Source: Cohnella rhizosphaerae
Lineage (GTDB): Bacteria; Bacillota; Bacilli; Paenibacillales; Paenibacillaceae
Reading direction: 5' to 3'
DNA length: 64,000 bases
Assembly: GCF_029525575.1 (NCBI RefSeq)
Contig: NZ_JAPDIA010000002.1
Span: forward strand, 1 to 64,000
Both the position numbers and the translations under genes were made by a program. Below the pieces are notes generated by a model that was not told the origin of the DNA, ran no database searches, and saw nothing but the letters and a program-made list of their open reading frames with translations. Each line of letters starts with the position of its first letter. Within the stretch, counting starts at the first letter, position 1. This document shows positions 41,353-53,294 of the stretch, piece by piece.

Positions 41353-42243
41353 ATGCAACGACGTTCGAAAACGAGTATCGGCGACCGGCTCGTCAACGGT
41401 TCCGCTTATGCGATTACGACGCTTTTCGCCCTCTTTTGCTTGATTCCGTTCTGGATGGTCATTATCGGCTCCTTCACGGACGAGAGCAGTCTGAGAGCGG
41501 AGGGCTTCAAGCTGATCCCCGGCAAGCTAAGCTTGTACGCCTATGAATTTCTGCTGCGCGGCGGGCAAGTGTACCGAAGCTATCTCGTGACGATCGAGAC
41601 GACCGTCCTCGGCACGCTTGCGGCGGTCCTCATCAGCGCCATGTTCGCCTACGTGCTCGCCCATCGCAAGGTCAAGTACAAAAATGCGTTGTCGTTTCTC
41701 ACCTACTTTACGATGCTGTTCGGCTCGGGGCTTGTCGGCTTTTACATTCTCGTCGTCAACTGGCTGCATCTGAAGGATACGCTCTGGGCTTTGATCCTGC
41801 CGTATCTTCTGAACCCGTTCAATACATTCGTTCTCGTATCGTTTTTCCGTACGGTGCCGTACGAGCTGAACGAAGCCGCGACGGTCGACGGCTCGGGCGA
41901 ATGGCGGACGTTCTTCCGCATCATCCTGCCGATCACGACGCCGGTCCTCGCCACGACGACGCTGCTGTACGCCTTGCAGTACTGGAACGACTGGTGGCTC
42001 GCGCTTTTGTTTATCGACGACTACACGCTGCACCCGCTTCAGATCATGATTCGGCAGCTCATCTCCAACATGAACGCCGCGGCTTACATTCAGGGCGCGT
42101 CGACCGGCCAGCTCCAGCAGATCCCGGCCTACGGGGTGCAGCTGGCGACCGTCTGCGTGACGATCGGACCGATCGTGCTGCTGTATCCGTTCCTGCAGCG
42201 CTACTTCGTCAAAGGGCTGACGATCGGCTCGGTCAAAGGCTAA
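41353..42243 (+). CDS. Sugar ABC transporter permease (LplC/YtcP-like)
   Basis: Intact, 296 aa, six TM segments. EAA loop ELNEAATVDGSGEWRTFFRI and C-terminal FVKGLTIGSVKG. The insert NAAAYIQGASTGQLQQIPAY between the last TMs is typical of YtcP/LplC permeases. RBS AAAGGAG. Pairs with the 40425 permease; 14 bp between the genes. Confidence 0.93.
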   Translation: MQRRSKTSIGDRLVNGSAYAITTLFALFCLIPFWMVIIGSFTDESSLRAEGFKLIPGKLSLYAYEFLLRGGQVYRSYLVTIETTVLGTLAAVLISAMFAYVLAHRKVKYKNALSFLTYFTMLFGSGLVGFYILVVNWLHLKDTLWALILPYLLNPFNTFVLVSFFRTVPYELNEAATVDGSGEWRTFFRIILPITTPVLATTTLLYALQYWNDWWLALLFIDDYTLHPLQIMIRQLISNMNAAAYIQGASTGQLQQIPAYGVQLATVCVTIGPIVLLYPFLQRYFVKGLTIGSVKG

Positions 42244-42307
42244 TTCGGGCTATAACCGGCAGTATTCGGTTGAGCATATAAAGAAACATTCCAGGGAGGC
42301 AATCGAA

Positions 42308-43850
42308 ATGAAAAGAAAAGCGATGCTGCTGGCGGGTCTCGTCACGCTGACCGCTTCCGGCGTACTGGCCGGCTGCAGTGGAAACGGCAGCGACAACGAC
42401 AACGAAGCGGCGGGCTCGAGCCCTGCCGGCACGAAGCAAGCTCAACAAAGTGAAGCGCTTAGCCCCGCCACGTTAAAAATTTATATTCCCGGAGACCGTC
42501 CCAAGGATATGGACGCCGTCATCGCCGAAGCCGAGAAGCGGATGGAAGGCACGCTTAACGTCAAGCTGAACATCACGTTTATTCCATGGTCGGATCTGGA
42601 CAATAAAACGTCGCTCGCGCTCGCTTCCGGGGGAAGCCGTCGACCTGATCTTCGACGCGCCGTGGCTGCATATGAACAAGATGGTCGCCTCCGATACGTA
42701 CGAGGATCTGGAGCCGCTGCTGCAGCAGTACGGCCAGACGATACTGAAAACCCGGCCGCAGGAAATGTGGGACGCGAACAAGTTTAACGGCCATATTTAC
42801 GGCATACCGCTCGGCGTCTCGCAATATCAGATCAAAGGCTTTTACATCCGCAAAGACTTAAGAGAGAAGTACGGCATGCAGCCGCTGAAAACGTTCGACG
42901 ATCTCTCGCAATACCTGTACAAGGTGAAGGAGAACGAGCAGGGGATGAGTCCGCTGACGACGCTCGTGTCGACGGACCGCATCACGAACGCATATCCTTT
43001 CTATTTCGATTCGGCCTACGACGTCAAGCAGGAAATTCCCGAGATGTATCCTTTCTTCTATAAGAAAAACAACGACGGAAAAATCTATACGCTGTTCGAA
43101 AACAAGGACGAGGGCATCTGGTCGGGCATTCAAGGCATGCGCAAATGGTATCAGGACGGCATCGTGAACAAGGATAACCTGGCGGTGCAGAACGAGCGGG
43201 ATCTGTTCACGGCGGGCAAAACGGCGGCGATCACCTCCGCGGACGTCGGCATTCCGTCATCGATCCAGGACGCCGTCGGCAAGCTCGGCGGGTCGGCCGA
43301 ATGGGTCACCTTTATGGATCCGTCGCAAAAGTACCAGACCGACTTCAAGCAATGGAACTTCATCAGCGTGCCGAAGAGCAGCAAAAACAAAGAGCGCGCC
43401 ATCATGTTCCTGAACTGGGCGAACGAAAAAGAAAATTACGATTTGCTCAGCTACGGCCTGGAAGGAAAAAACTGGGAAGCGGTCGGCGAGGACGGGTTCA
43501 AGGCGCTGAACGGCGATTACCCGAACTTCGGCTTCGACTGGATCTGGAATCCGACGTACGAACGGTACGACGCGGCCTTGTCGCCGGACGAGCTGAAGTG
43601 GTGGAACTGGGCGAAGGACGCGGCCAACTTCACGAAGTCGAAGGATTCGGGCTTCACGTTTAATCCGGAGCCGGTGCTGCAAGAGATGGCAAGGCTGAAG
43701 GCGAACTCGTACGTTTATCCGATATTGCTCGGCACGCTCGATCCGGACAAATCCTTTGCCGACTTCGAGACCAAATACGGAGCGGACCTGAAAAAAATTC
43801 AAGCGGAATATCAAAAGCAGCTGGATGCTTATCTGGCGGCGCAGAAATAA
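42308..43850 (+). CDS. Sugar ABC transporter solute-binding lipoprotein, LplA-like (one frame break)
   Basis: About 513 aa after removing one G from GGGGG at 42629-42633; the junction reads LASGEAVDLIFDAPWLH. Lipobox LAGC (Cys about 22), then a Ser/Asn/Asp-rich linker. The mature protein has AVIAEAEKRMEGTLNVKLNI and the DUF3502-type C-terminal region found in LplA-like binding proteins. Membrane-anchored receptor for the two preceding permeases. RBS AGGGAGG. Confidence 0.87.
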
Positions 43851-43862
43851 GGAGATTCGAAA

Positions 43863-44912
43863 ATGGCCTTGAGCAGGTTTGCGCACAATCCGATCGTAGC
43901 AACGAACGACGTGAAGCCGATCCATCCCGATTTTCAAGTCGTCGGCGTTTTTAACGCAGGGGTGGCGACCTTCGGGGGCGAGATTATCTTATTGCTGCGC
44001 GTCGCGGAAATGCCGGTACAATCCGACGACAATCAGGTGCTGGTCCCCGTGCTGAGCGAGACAAACGGCGAACTGGAGATCGTTCGCATCGCCAAGTCGG
44101 ACGACCGGTACGATCTGTCGGACTCGCGCGTGATCAAGCAGCGGGGCAAGTACGCGTACCTGACCTCCCTTTCCTATCTAAGGATTGCGCGCAGCGCCGA
44201 CGGTGTCCGCTTCACGGTGGACCCCGGTCCGGCAATGCTGCCGGACGGCCCGCTGGAGGCCTGGGGCATCGAAGACCCGCGGATTACGCAGATCGGACGT
44301 CAATATTACATCACGTACAGCGCGATCTCGCCAAAGGGCGTGAGCGTCGGCGTCGCCGTGACGGAGGACTTCGTGACGTTTGCGCGATCCGGCACGATGC
44401 TTCCTCCCGAGAATAAGGACGTCGCGATTTTTCCCGAGAAAATCGGCGGCAGCTACTATGCGCTTCATCGGCCGGTGCCGAAGGCGATCGGTTCTCCCGA
44501 GATGTGGATCGCGCAGTCTCCCGATCTCGTACACTGGGGACGGCATCGGCACCTGATCGGCCTTCGGGAAGGGCAATGGGACGGCGGGAGAATCGGCGGC
44601 GGAGCCGTTCCGATCAAGACGCCGGAGGGCTGCTGGCTGGCCCTGTACCACGGCGCGGACGAGACGGACCGTTATTGCATGGGCGCGCTGCTGCTGGACC
44701 TGGCGGACCCGGCCCGCGTGATCGCCAGATCCCGCGTGCCCATTCTGGAGCCGGAAGCGGAATACGAGGTGAACGGCTTCTTCGGCCGGGTCGTCTTCTC
44801 GTGCGGCGCGCTGCTGCTGGATCGAACGATCCGCATGTATTACGGCGCCGCGGACGAAGCGATGGCCGGCGTGGACATCCCGTTAGCCGATATTTACGAC
44901 ACGCTGAATTGA
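43863..44912 (+). CDS. GH130-family glycoside phosphorylase-like protein
   Basis: Intact, 349 aa. Five-bladed beta-propeller signatures: FNAGVATFGGEIILLLRV, GIEDPRITQIGRQYYITYSA (the ED pair includes the catalytic Asp of GH130), KDVAIFPEKIGGSYYALHRP, IGGGAVPIKTPEGCWLALYHG and DLADPARVIARS. GH130 enzymes phosphorolyse beta-mannosides or mannooligosaccharides in the cytoplasm and save ATP. RBS AAGGAG; 12 bp after the binding protein, so it most likely works on the sugar imported by this transporter. Exact linkage unknown; hydrolytic members also exist. Confidence 0.85.
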   Translation: MALSRFAHNPIVATNDVKPIHPDFQVVGVFNAGVATFGGEIILLLRVAEMPVQSDDNQVLVPVLSETNGELEIVRIAKSDDRYDLSDSRVIKQRGKYAYLTSLSYLRIARSADGVRFTVDPGPAMLPDGPLEAWGIEDPRITQIGRQYYITYSAISPKGVSVGVAVTEDFVTFARSGTMLPPENKDVAIFPEKIGGSYYALHRPVPKAIGSPEMWIAQSPDLVHWGRHRHLIGLREGQWDGGRIGGGAVPIKTPEGCWLALYHGADETDRYCMGALLLDLADPARVIARSRVPILEPEAEYEVNGFFGRVVFSCGALLLDRTIRMYYGAADEAMAGVDIPLADIYDTLN

Positions 44913-44918
44913 AAGGGC

Positions 44919-44947
44919 GGAAGGCAGTGCGAGCTGCCTTCTTTCTT
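44919..44947 (+). terminator. Intrinsic terminator after the GH130-like gene
   Basis: GAAGGCAG and CTGCCTTC pair around TGCGAG, followed by TTTCTT, 8 bp after the stop codon. Confidence 0.75.
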
Positions 44948-44955
44948 CCAACGTT

Positions 44956-44970
44956 TGGAAAGCGCTATCA
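44956..44970 (+). promoter_or_regulatory. cre-like site upstream of the PL8 gene
   Basis: TGGAAAGCGCTATCA differs from WTGNAANCGNWNNCW at one fixed position (G for T at position 2) but has a strong dyad. 42 bp before the ATG at 45012. Weaker than the sites at 8609 and 20131. Confidence 0.35.
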
Positions 44971-45011
44971 AACGCTCGATTAAAGTTACGTTTATAAAGG
45001 AGTGCATAGGC

Positions 45012-48000
45012 ATGACCGGACAAATGCAGAGGCTGGCGAAAAGGTGGATCTGTCTCCTGCTCGCCGGCGCGATGATCTCTTCCGTATGGCTGTCCCCGTC
45101 CGCATCGGCGGCCGATCCCCAATCGCCGAGCGCTGCGCAAGAGACCGCCGATATCAAGCGGATGAAGCTGCGGATCGTCGACTTTCTCGTCTCCAAGGAT
45201 ATTATCAACGACGGCACGAACGGCCGGGTCGAATGGACGTTCAAATCGCAGGCCGCTTCTTACTTAGCCAGCCAGAAGCCGGACGGCAGCTGGGCGGACG
45301 TCGATTATGCGAGCAAGCAATCCGCCGCCAACGGGCGCGGCTGGCCTTCCTACCTGGCCCTGGACCGGATGCAGTCGATGGCTGCGGCGTTCGCCGATCC
45401 GAAGAGCCCGAGCTATCATGGCGATGCGATGCTGGACGGCATCAAGCGGGCGCTGGATCACTGGTTCACGGTCAAGCCGACCTCCACCAACTGGTGGGAG
45501 AACACGATCGGCACCCAGTTAAGGCTGGAAAAGATCGCGGTACTGTGCGAAGGCTACCTGACGGCGACGCAAGCGGCCAATATCGTCGGTACGCTGGACA
45601 GCGGCCCGAACACCGTCGATGGCGCCAATTCGTCCTGGTACAACCAGAATTACATGTACCGGGGCTTGCTGCTGGAGGATGCCGCGATCGTCCGGGACGC
45701 CGTGGAGGCGTTTAACGTGCTGTCGGCCGTGACGACGACGGTGACGGGCATCCAGTCGGACATGTCTTTTTTCCAGCATGGCAAAACCAACTATACGACG
45801 GGCTACGGCAGAAGCTTCGCCAGAGACATGTCGTTCTGGGCGTACGTTACTTCGGGTACCGTCTTCGCCTACAGCCAAGCCGCAATCGACTCGTTGTCGT
45901 CCTACCTGCTCGACGGCACCCGGTACCAGGTGAGAGGCGACGTCGCCGACCTGGGCATGGGGATGAACGGACCGGACTGGCCGGACTACGCGAGCGCGGC
46001 CCTGACCTTCTATGAAGATCCGATGCAGTGGATGGAGGCGGCCAATCCGAAGCGGGCTTCGGAGTTCGCGAGCTTCCTGGACAATATTCGCCGGATCGGC
46101 ACGAGTACGAGCAACGGACTGAACGACAACAATATGACGCAATGGCAGACGCTCGTCTCGTCCCATATGCGTGAGGACTACGGCATTACGGTCAAGATGT
46201 CCTCCAGCACGGTGAAGGGCGGCGAATGGAGAACGATCAATCCGGGCGGCTACAACCTGCTGTACTGGACGCCGCAGGGCGCGACCGCCATTCAGCGGAC
46301 GGGCGACGAATACAGGCCGGTCTATCCGTTGATGGACTGGATGCACGTTCCGGGCACGACGGCTCCTTACGTACTTACGAAGGACGGGAATTTCAACAAT
46401 CCCAGGACGTTCGTAGGCGGCGTGACCGACGAGCGCTACGGCGCCACCGCCTTCGACTTCAACAAGCTGAGCACGAGCGGCAAAAAAGGGCTACTTCTTT
46501 TTCGACGACGAAATGGTGGCGCTCGGCGCAGGCATCGCTTCCACGAACGCCGCTCCGATCCATACGACCTTGAACCAAAGCATGGCAGTCGGCGACGTGA
46601 TCGTGGACGGCCAGACGATGGCGGAAGGGACGAAGCAGACGAACGGCAAGTGGGCCTATAACGATCGGATCGGCTACGTATTCCCGAATCCGACGGACTT
46701 CCAAGTCAAGCTGGAGACGAAAACCGGCAAATGGAGCGACGTCGTCACGGGCAGCTCGACGGAGCCGATCACGAAGCCAATCTTCTCCATCTGGCTCGAT
46801 CATGGCGTCAAGCCGACCGGCGCTTCCTACCAGTACATTGTGCTGCCGGACAAATCCGCCGAAGAAGTCGGCAGCTACGCGAGCGACAACCCGATTCGCA
46901 TCCTGTCGAACACGGCATCGGTCCAGGCCGTTCGGCACGAAACGCTGCGCCTGTCGGAAATGCTGTTCTATCAGCCGGGAACGGTGACGGTAAGAGACGG
47001 GCTGACGGTTGCTGTGGATAAGCCCGCCATGGTCATCGTCGACGAATCCGCGTCGCCTGTGCGGATCTCGGTCGCCAATCCCGAGACGCCGGGAATTACG
47101 GTGAATGTGACGCTGGACCGGGACGGGGAAAAGACGACGACAACGTATCGGCTCGGCAAAGACATCTTCGCCGGCCGAAGCGTGACCCTGAACGAGGGAG
47201 CCGCCCTCGACGACAGCGGATTCGACCTGGCCTACACCAAAGGCGCGGCCGCTTCCTCCAGCCAAGGCAAGCAATTCGCCTCGAACGCGACGGACTTGTA
47301 CAGAACGTCCTACTGGCATTCGAACGCTTCGGACGACGAATGGCTTTACGTGGATTTGCAGGCCCCATATACGATCAATAAAGTCCGATTGAAGTGGGCG
47401 TCGGCCTATGGGAAAAGCTACAAAATTCAAGTGTCGAACGACGCATCCGTTTGGAAGGACGTTTATGCCACTTCGCTGGGAGACGGCGGCATCGACGACA
47501 TTTCCTTCGGCAAGGTAGACGCCAGGTACGTTCGCATGCAGGGCGTAAAGCAAGGGACCGCGGACGGGTATTCGCTGGCCGAATTCAACGTCTACGAGGC
47601 GGTCGCGCCCAATCTTGCGGAAGGCAAGAACGTCGTCGCGAGCTCGACCAAGGCGGCCGACGTTGCGGCGGGGAATGCGGTCGACGGCTCGCTCACGACC
47701 CGCTGGGGCTCCAACTATTCGGATCAGCAGTCGATCTACGTCGATCTGGGCGCAAGCCAGACGATCGCGAAGGTCGTGCTTCACTGGGAGTCCGCCTACG
47801 GCAAGGAGTATCAAATCCAGGTTTCCGACAATGCGGCGGACTGGACGACCGTTTACAGCACCGCGAACGGGGAAGGTGATATCGACGAGATCGCCTTCGA
47901 ACCGGTGAATGCGAGATACGTCAAGATGAACGGCTTAAAAAAGAGGAAGCACCTACGGCTATTCGCTCTGGGAATTTAAAGTGTACGGCGCCGAGACCGC

Positions 48001-49856
48001 GGAGCGGATCCCCGCCCTGGTCGAGCTCCAGGCAACGCCGTCTTCCGCGACGGTCGGCGAAGACGTGTCCGTCTCGGGCGTCGTATATGACGGCGACGGG
48101 CTTCCGATATCCGGCGTGGCCGTCGAAATTTCGGCAGCGCCGGGCAGCGCGGACACCGTTCGCGCGATCACGGACGAAAACGGCGGGTTCAGCCATGTTT
48201 ACGCGGCGCCGGGAGTTGCCGGCGACATGACGATCTCGGTCGTCCTGCCTTCGACTCCGTCCGTGACGGGAACGATCGTCGTGCCGGTGAAGCGGGCCCA
48301 GCAGGTGCCCGTTGGCATCAAGCTGAAGGCGACGCCGTCTTCCGTGGCGGTCGGCGGGTCCGTGTCCGTAACGGGAACCGTCTACGACGGCGACGATCTG
48401 CCGGTTGCCGGCGTAGAGGTCGAGCTCGCGGCTTCGTCGGGCAGCTTCGAACCGGCTACAGCGATAACGGACGCGAACGGCGAATTCAGCGCGATCTTTA
48501 AGGCACCGTCCGCCGCCGGAGAAGTGACGATTACGGCCGCTTCGGCCGCGAATCCGTCCGTGGCGAATACGATTGCCGTTACGGTCCATGAGGTCGTGCA
48601 AGTGCCCGTTCGCATCGAGCTGCAAGCCATGCCGTCTGCCGTGACGGCGGGGGGGCGAAGCGTCCGTCGTGGGCGTCGTCTACGACGGCGACGATCTGCC
48701 TGTTCCCGGCGTAGAGGTCGAAGTCTTGGCCTCGGCGGGCAGCGTCAAGAACGCCACGCTGGTAACGGATTCGAACGGCCGGTTCGGCACGGTGTACACG
48801 GCACCGTCCGCAGCCGGAGAAGCGACGATCACGGCCGCCTTGACCGCTTATCCGTCTGTGACGAACGCGGTTAAAGTGTCCGTCGGCCAAGCCGAGCAAG
48901 TGCCTGTCCGAATCGACATGCAGGCTGCGCCATCCGCCGTGTGGACCGGAGACGAAGCGACCGTGACGGGCATCGTAACGGATCGCGACCGTCTGCCTGT
49001 GTCCGGCGTAACGGTTGAGCTCGCGGCTTCATCGGGCAGCATTCAGACGTCCAAAGCGACAACGGATGCGAACGGCCGGTTCAGCGTGCGCTTCACGGCG
49101 CCATCCACTGCCGGAGAGGCGACGATCACGGCAGTGTTATCCGCCACGCCGTCCGTGACCGGCAAAATAAGCGTCTCGGTCTACGAGCGTCCGAACGGCG
49201 GCAATCCGAACGAAGGAACGCCCGTGACGCCGCCGGCCAAACCCGACGAGCCAAACGAAGATCCGGACGAGCCGGACGTTCCGTCGACCGGCCGCGAGTT
49301 CTCGGACATCGCCGGTCACTGGGCGCAAGCGAGTATTATGGAAGCCGCAAAAAAAGGGATCATTACAGGTTATCCGGACGGCTCGTTCCGTCCTTACCGC
49401 ACGGTGACGCGCGCCGAATTCGCGGTCATGCTGGTCAAGGCGCTGAAGCTTCAGAACGAAGCGTCGGTTCTGTCCTTCAAGGACGCGGACCGAATCGGCC
49501 AGTGGGCCCGGACAGCCGTTGCGCAAGCCGTAAGCATGGAACTGATCCGTGGCGACGCGAACGACAACTTCCGTCCGGACGCGCCGCTCACGAGAGCGGA
49601 AATGGCCGTCATGCTCGCAAGAGCGTTGAGCCTGACACCTGAAGCGGCGTCCGCGGGCTTCGCTGACGATCGCGACATTCCGGCCTGGGCCGTCGGCGCG
49701 GCTGCCGAGATGAAGAAGCTGGGCATCATGCAGGGCAAAGGCGGCAACGGCTTCTTCCCGAAGGACGTCGCGACGAGAGCGGAAACGGTCGCCGTACTGC
49801 TCCGGATGCTGGAGGCGAAGGAAAAGGAAAAGGAAAAGGAAAAGGAAAAGGAATAA
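45012..49856 (+). CDS. SLH-anchored polysaccharide lyase family 8 enzyme with discoidin and Ig-like repeats (three frame breaks)
   Basis: About 1613 aa after removing one A from AAAAAA at 46484, one A from AAAAAA at 47938 and one G from the 7-G run at 48649. Start ATG 45012, RBS AAAGGAG. Layout: signal peptide (1-37); PL8 alpha/alpha toroid (about 45-430) with NWWENTIG (catalytic Asn region) and MSFFQHGKTNYTTGYG (catalytic His and Tyr). Next come the PL8 beta-sandwich domains (to about 735), two F5/8 type C domains (about 740-1000), four Ig-like (Big_1-type) repeats of about 90 residues, a Pro/Glu/Asp linker and three SLH repeats (FSDIAGHWAQASIMEA onward). It ends in a (KE)n tail. PL8 enzymes cleave hyaluronan, chondroitin or xanthan by beta-elimination. 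Substrate here unknown. Confidence 0.85.
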
Positions 49857-49910
49857 CAATAAGAATTAGCACAAAAAGAAGCGAGAATAACCGAATAATC
49901 GAAGTGCCGC

Positions 49911-49946
49911 CCTTCCTCGATAGTTTTCGAGGAAGGTTTTTTTTCT
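49911..49946 (+). terminator. Strong intrinsic terminator after the PL8 gene
   Basis: CCTTCCTCGA (49911-49920) pairs with TCGAGGAAGG (49927-49936), followed by eight T and CTT. Confidence 0.9.
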
Positions 49947-50014
49947 TAATTTGCAACACGCACAAAATCACATAGAACGCACTTGCTAATTTGGATGTGT
50001 CGAGCCATTTTCTC

Positions 50015-50349
50015 ACGATCGCCCCTTTCGGCCTCGAATACTCGCAGTCCCGTCAAGTAACGCTGTACAGCGCCTCTTCGGCTCGGCATACACCGCAGTC
50101 CCGTCAAGTAACGCTGTACAGCGCCTCTTCGGCTCGGCATACACCGCAGTCCCGTCAAGTAACGCTGTACAGCGCCTCTTCGGCTCGGCATACATCGCAG
50201 TCCCGTCAAGTAACGCTGTACAGCGCCTCTTCGGCTCGGCATGCACCGCAGTCCCGTCAAGTAACGCTGTACAGCGCCTCTTCGGCTAAGAATACGCCGC
50301 AGTTGCAGCATGTAACGCTATACAACGCCTCCTCAGCTAGCGGTCGGCT
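50015..50349 (+). repeat. Intergenic tandem array 3: 51-bp period, six full copies
   Basis: GCAGTCCCGTCAAG-type units start at 50044, 50095, 50146, 50197, 50248 and 50299, exactly 51 bp apart, with a partial copy before the first. Each contains the perfect palindrome CGCTGTACAGCG (degenerate in the last copy). The array lies between the PL8 terminator and the 3' end of mprF. The palindrome and AAGT preceding it recur in array 4 (55035), and its complement resembles array 5 (57419). Open frames across it are by-products. Confidence 0.95.
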
Positions 50350-50408
50350 ATTGGAACAACTTTTTGGGACCAGACGATTTTTCTTCGTCCGCATCGGCAG
50401 GAGGCGGG

Positions 50409-53095
50409 CTAGGTCGCCGCTTCCGCCCGCTCCGACTCGGTTGCCCGCCGTTTGTTCGGCCGTCTGGCAATCAACAGTATTAATTCGACAAGCAGCACGG
50501 GCAGGGTCACGCGCGCAGGATAAGCCAAGTATCGCGGCTCCCAGGTCGGACGGAATTTTTCTTTATATTTGCGCAGCCCCTTGAAGCCGTACCAGTGCCC
50601 GCCGTATTCGTAGAGCCGGTTCGCCAGCTTTTCCTCGCGCATGGCGGCTCGTGCTTCGCCTACGCTAGCGAGAGGGGCCATGCCCAGATTAAAGACGGAA
50701 TAGCCTTGATCCCGGGACCACTCGAGCAGGCGGATAAACAAAAAGTCCATGGTCCCATTCGGGGTATCCGCCAGATGGCGCATGAGGTCGATGGACATCG
50801 TCCGCCCTTTGTCGTAGCTTGGCGCGAGCGTGGCGAAGGAGACCTCCTGCCCGTCCGGCGCGAGCAGCACCGCAATTGGCGCTTTCTGCAAATAGGCGGT
50901 CTCGAACCAGCCCAGCGAAAATCCTTTTTCCCGACGGCCTTTGAGCCATGCCGCCGAGATCCGGCGCAGACGCTCCAGCGTTAGCTGGTCATGCGGAGGC
51001 TGAAGCACCTCGAACCGGTATCCGTCGCGTTCAAAGCGATTGATGACGTTGCGATGATTGTTATTGGCTTTTCCAGCCAGCGAAAACGTCGTCAGGTTCA
51101 CCAGCGCTTCTTCGCCCAGCTTAAAAAAACGGTAGCCATTTTCGTGATAAATCGGCAAATAGCCGGGGGCTACCTGGTAGAAAACGACCTCGAGATCGTA
51201 TAAATCGGCATGCCGCTGGCATTCTTGGATGCCGCTGCTGATCAGCGAAGCGTCGCCCAACGGGTCTCCGAGTACCACAAACTTATTGCGAATGATCGAA
51301 TATGGAATGAGCACGCGACCGTCGCATGCCCAGAAAAAGCGCTTGTCCCCCGCAAACAGCATATGCGTGAGCAGGTTGCCCTGCGCTCCCTCCAAAAAAT
51401 CGCGAACCCGGTCCAGCTCCTCGGCGGAAACGCCGCGTGCCGTTAGTTTGTTCGGTCGCAGCACAAGCGCGAGCGACAGCAGCAGCCAGGTCACGCCGAG
51501 GCCCGTTACGACGGCGATCGTATGCTCCGTGGGGTTCAGGATCAGATGAAGGTAGCGATTGTCGGGGAGCCGGTGCACAAATTCGGGCACGGTGCCGGCA
51601 GCGACGATATCGTAGACGTAGGCGATGATCAAGGTGGTCGCGGCCCAGACCGCCATGCGCTCCCGAGGGATCGGCGCGCCGATTCTGTAGAAACGCGCCC
51701 GCGATAAATAAAGCAGGAGCGCGACCAACAGCAGAAAGATCGCTTCCTCGAAATCAAACGCCTTGGTGAACGTAAACAAGGCGCCGGCGCACAGCAGGCC
51801 GAGCGTCCACTGATAGGCACGCTTGATTCTGCGGGAGATGCCCCATGACAGAACGATCAGCATCAACCCGATCGTGAGGCTTAATTGGTGGGAAAGGCGC
51901 ATGAGCGGCGCGGATAGAAGCTCCTCGGCAAATTCCAGCCGTCCGAGCAGGCCGGGCGTCGCAGCCGACAGGAGCAGCACGCCTCCGCTTAGAAATACCA
52001 GCTTGCCGAGCGCCCATGCGCCGAATTCGGAGATCCAGGCATGCTGGCCGGGGAATTCCCACAAGCGCTGCCAGCCGTTGAGCGAATCCTCCAGCGCGGC
52101 CTCATCGTTATCCGCCGCTTTCTGCCGGTTCTGGGCAAATTCGAATGCGCCCATGATGAGCCCGATGAGCCAAGGGAACAGATAATAGAGGATGCGAAAT
52201 AGAACAAGGACCGCAGCGGTATGCTCAGGCGCGTAGCCGAGCGCTTGCAGCCCGAACAGCGCGATCAGGTCAAAGCCCCCGATGCCGCCGGGCGCGAGGC
52301 TCACCAGTCCCGCTACGGCAGCGACGGTGAAGATGCCCATCGCCGTAAGGAAAGGGAGATCGGGAAGCAGCGTCGATCCGATCAACCAGAACACGGCGCC
52401 CGCCAGCGCCCACTCCGCCACGGAGACGAGCACGGATGCGACGATGGTGGAGGGATTCATCCGCGGCAGGTCGCGGTTCAACCATTTCGCATAAAAAGAA
52501 GTGCGTTGAAACAGCAAATAGCCGGGCAGGTAAAGAGCCAGGACCCAGACGGCATAGAGCGTCCAGCGATGGGTTCGAATCACCGCGTCGATCGGAAAAA
52601 GCCCGCAGATGCCTCCCCAGGCCAGAAGCGATATCCCTGTGATGGTGATCGTGGAGAGGAAGGCGATGACGGCCGTTATAGTCGGAACCGATAGACCGCG
52701 GTTGCGGTACAGATAGGTGCGCAGCGCGGCTCCGGCCACGCCGGCAAAGCCGATCACACTATTTGAGGTATTGGCGATCCAAGCAATGCGAAAAGTTGCC
52801 CAGCGTCCGATGGTAAGCCGGAAATGCCGGCGAAGCACGAATTCGTAGCCGCCGACCGCCGCGACGGCAACCAGAGACGATGCGATGAGCAGCAGCAAGC
52901 CGCGACGGCTCGATCTGCCGCAATACATGCAGCGTGGCCGCCCAGTCGATCCGGCGGAATTCGGCTTGGCCTTCCCAGACGATGAGTCCGATCACGGCGA
53001 CTGGAATCAGGATTTGGATTACTTTTAACCGGTACAGCGTAGACAAGAGCTTCAGCGCCTTTAGGCGAGGGAGCTCTTTTTTTGGTTTTTGCCAT
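50409..53095 (-). CDS. mprF: Phosphatidylglycerol lysyltransferase / flippase MprF (two frame breaks)
   Basis: About 894 aa after removing one A (plus-strand 7-T run at 53077-53083; corrected start MAKTKKELPRLKALKLL) and one base of a TT pair near 52898-52900 (corrected HVLRQIEPSRLLLLIASS). ATG 53095 has GAGGAG upstream. The N-terminal half has about 14 TM helices (flippase), and the C-terminal half (about 550-890) is the DUF2156 aminoacyl-tRNA transferase domain with SIDLMRH, NGTMDFLF and FNLGMAPLASVG. Transfers lysine to phosphatidylglycerol and flips it, giving resistance to cationic peptides. Divergent from a DedA-PAP2 fusion with 199 bp between. Confidence 0.9.
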
Positions 53096-53127
53096 AAATG
53101 TTCTCCTCATCCACTGGTCGTACACAA

Positions 53128-53133
53128 AGTATA
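53128..53133 (-). promoter_or_regulatory. -10 element of mprF
   Basis: TATACT on the minus strand, 33 bp upstream of the mprF ATG. No convincing -35 at 17 bp (TTTTTC-like), so a regulator or an alternative sigma factor may be involved. Confidence 0.4.
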
Positions 53134-53294
53134 CCCTGAGCGACCTTTCCGAAAAAATATTTATTTTGCGGCGAACAAGCGCAGCTCGTTTAACGTCCTT
53201 TTTGATGTGACCCAAGCCAAGTGTTAAAAGACGGCGCAAGTAGGAATGATACCAACAAGTTGGCCGCTCTTGTTCATCGTGGAGGCGATTACCA

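Noticed and set aside
50015..50349. Possible CRISPR array
   Set aside because: Units are contiguous and nearly identical over the whole 51 bp, with no unique spacers and no cas genes nearby. The same holds for the arrays at 26618, 36410, 55027 and 57419.
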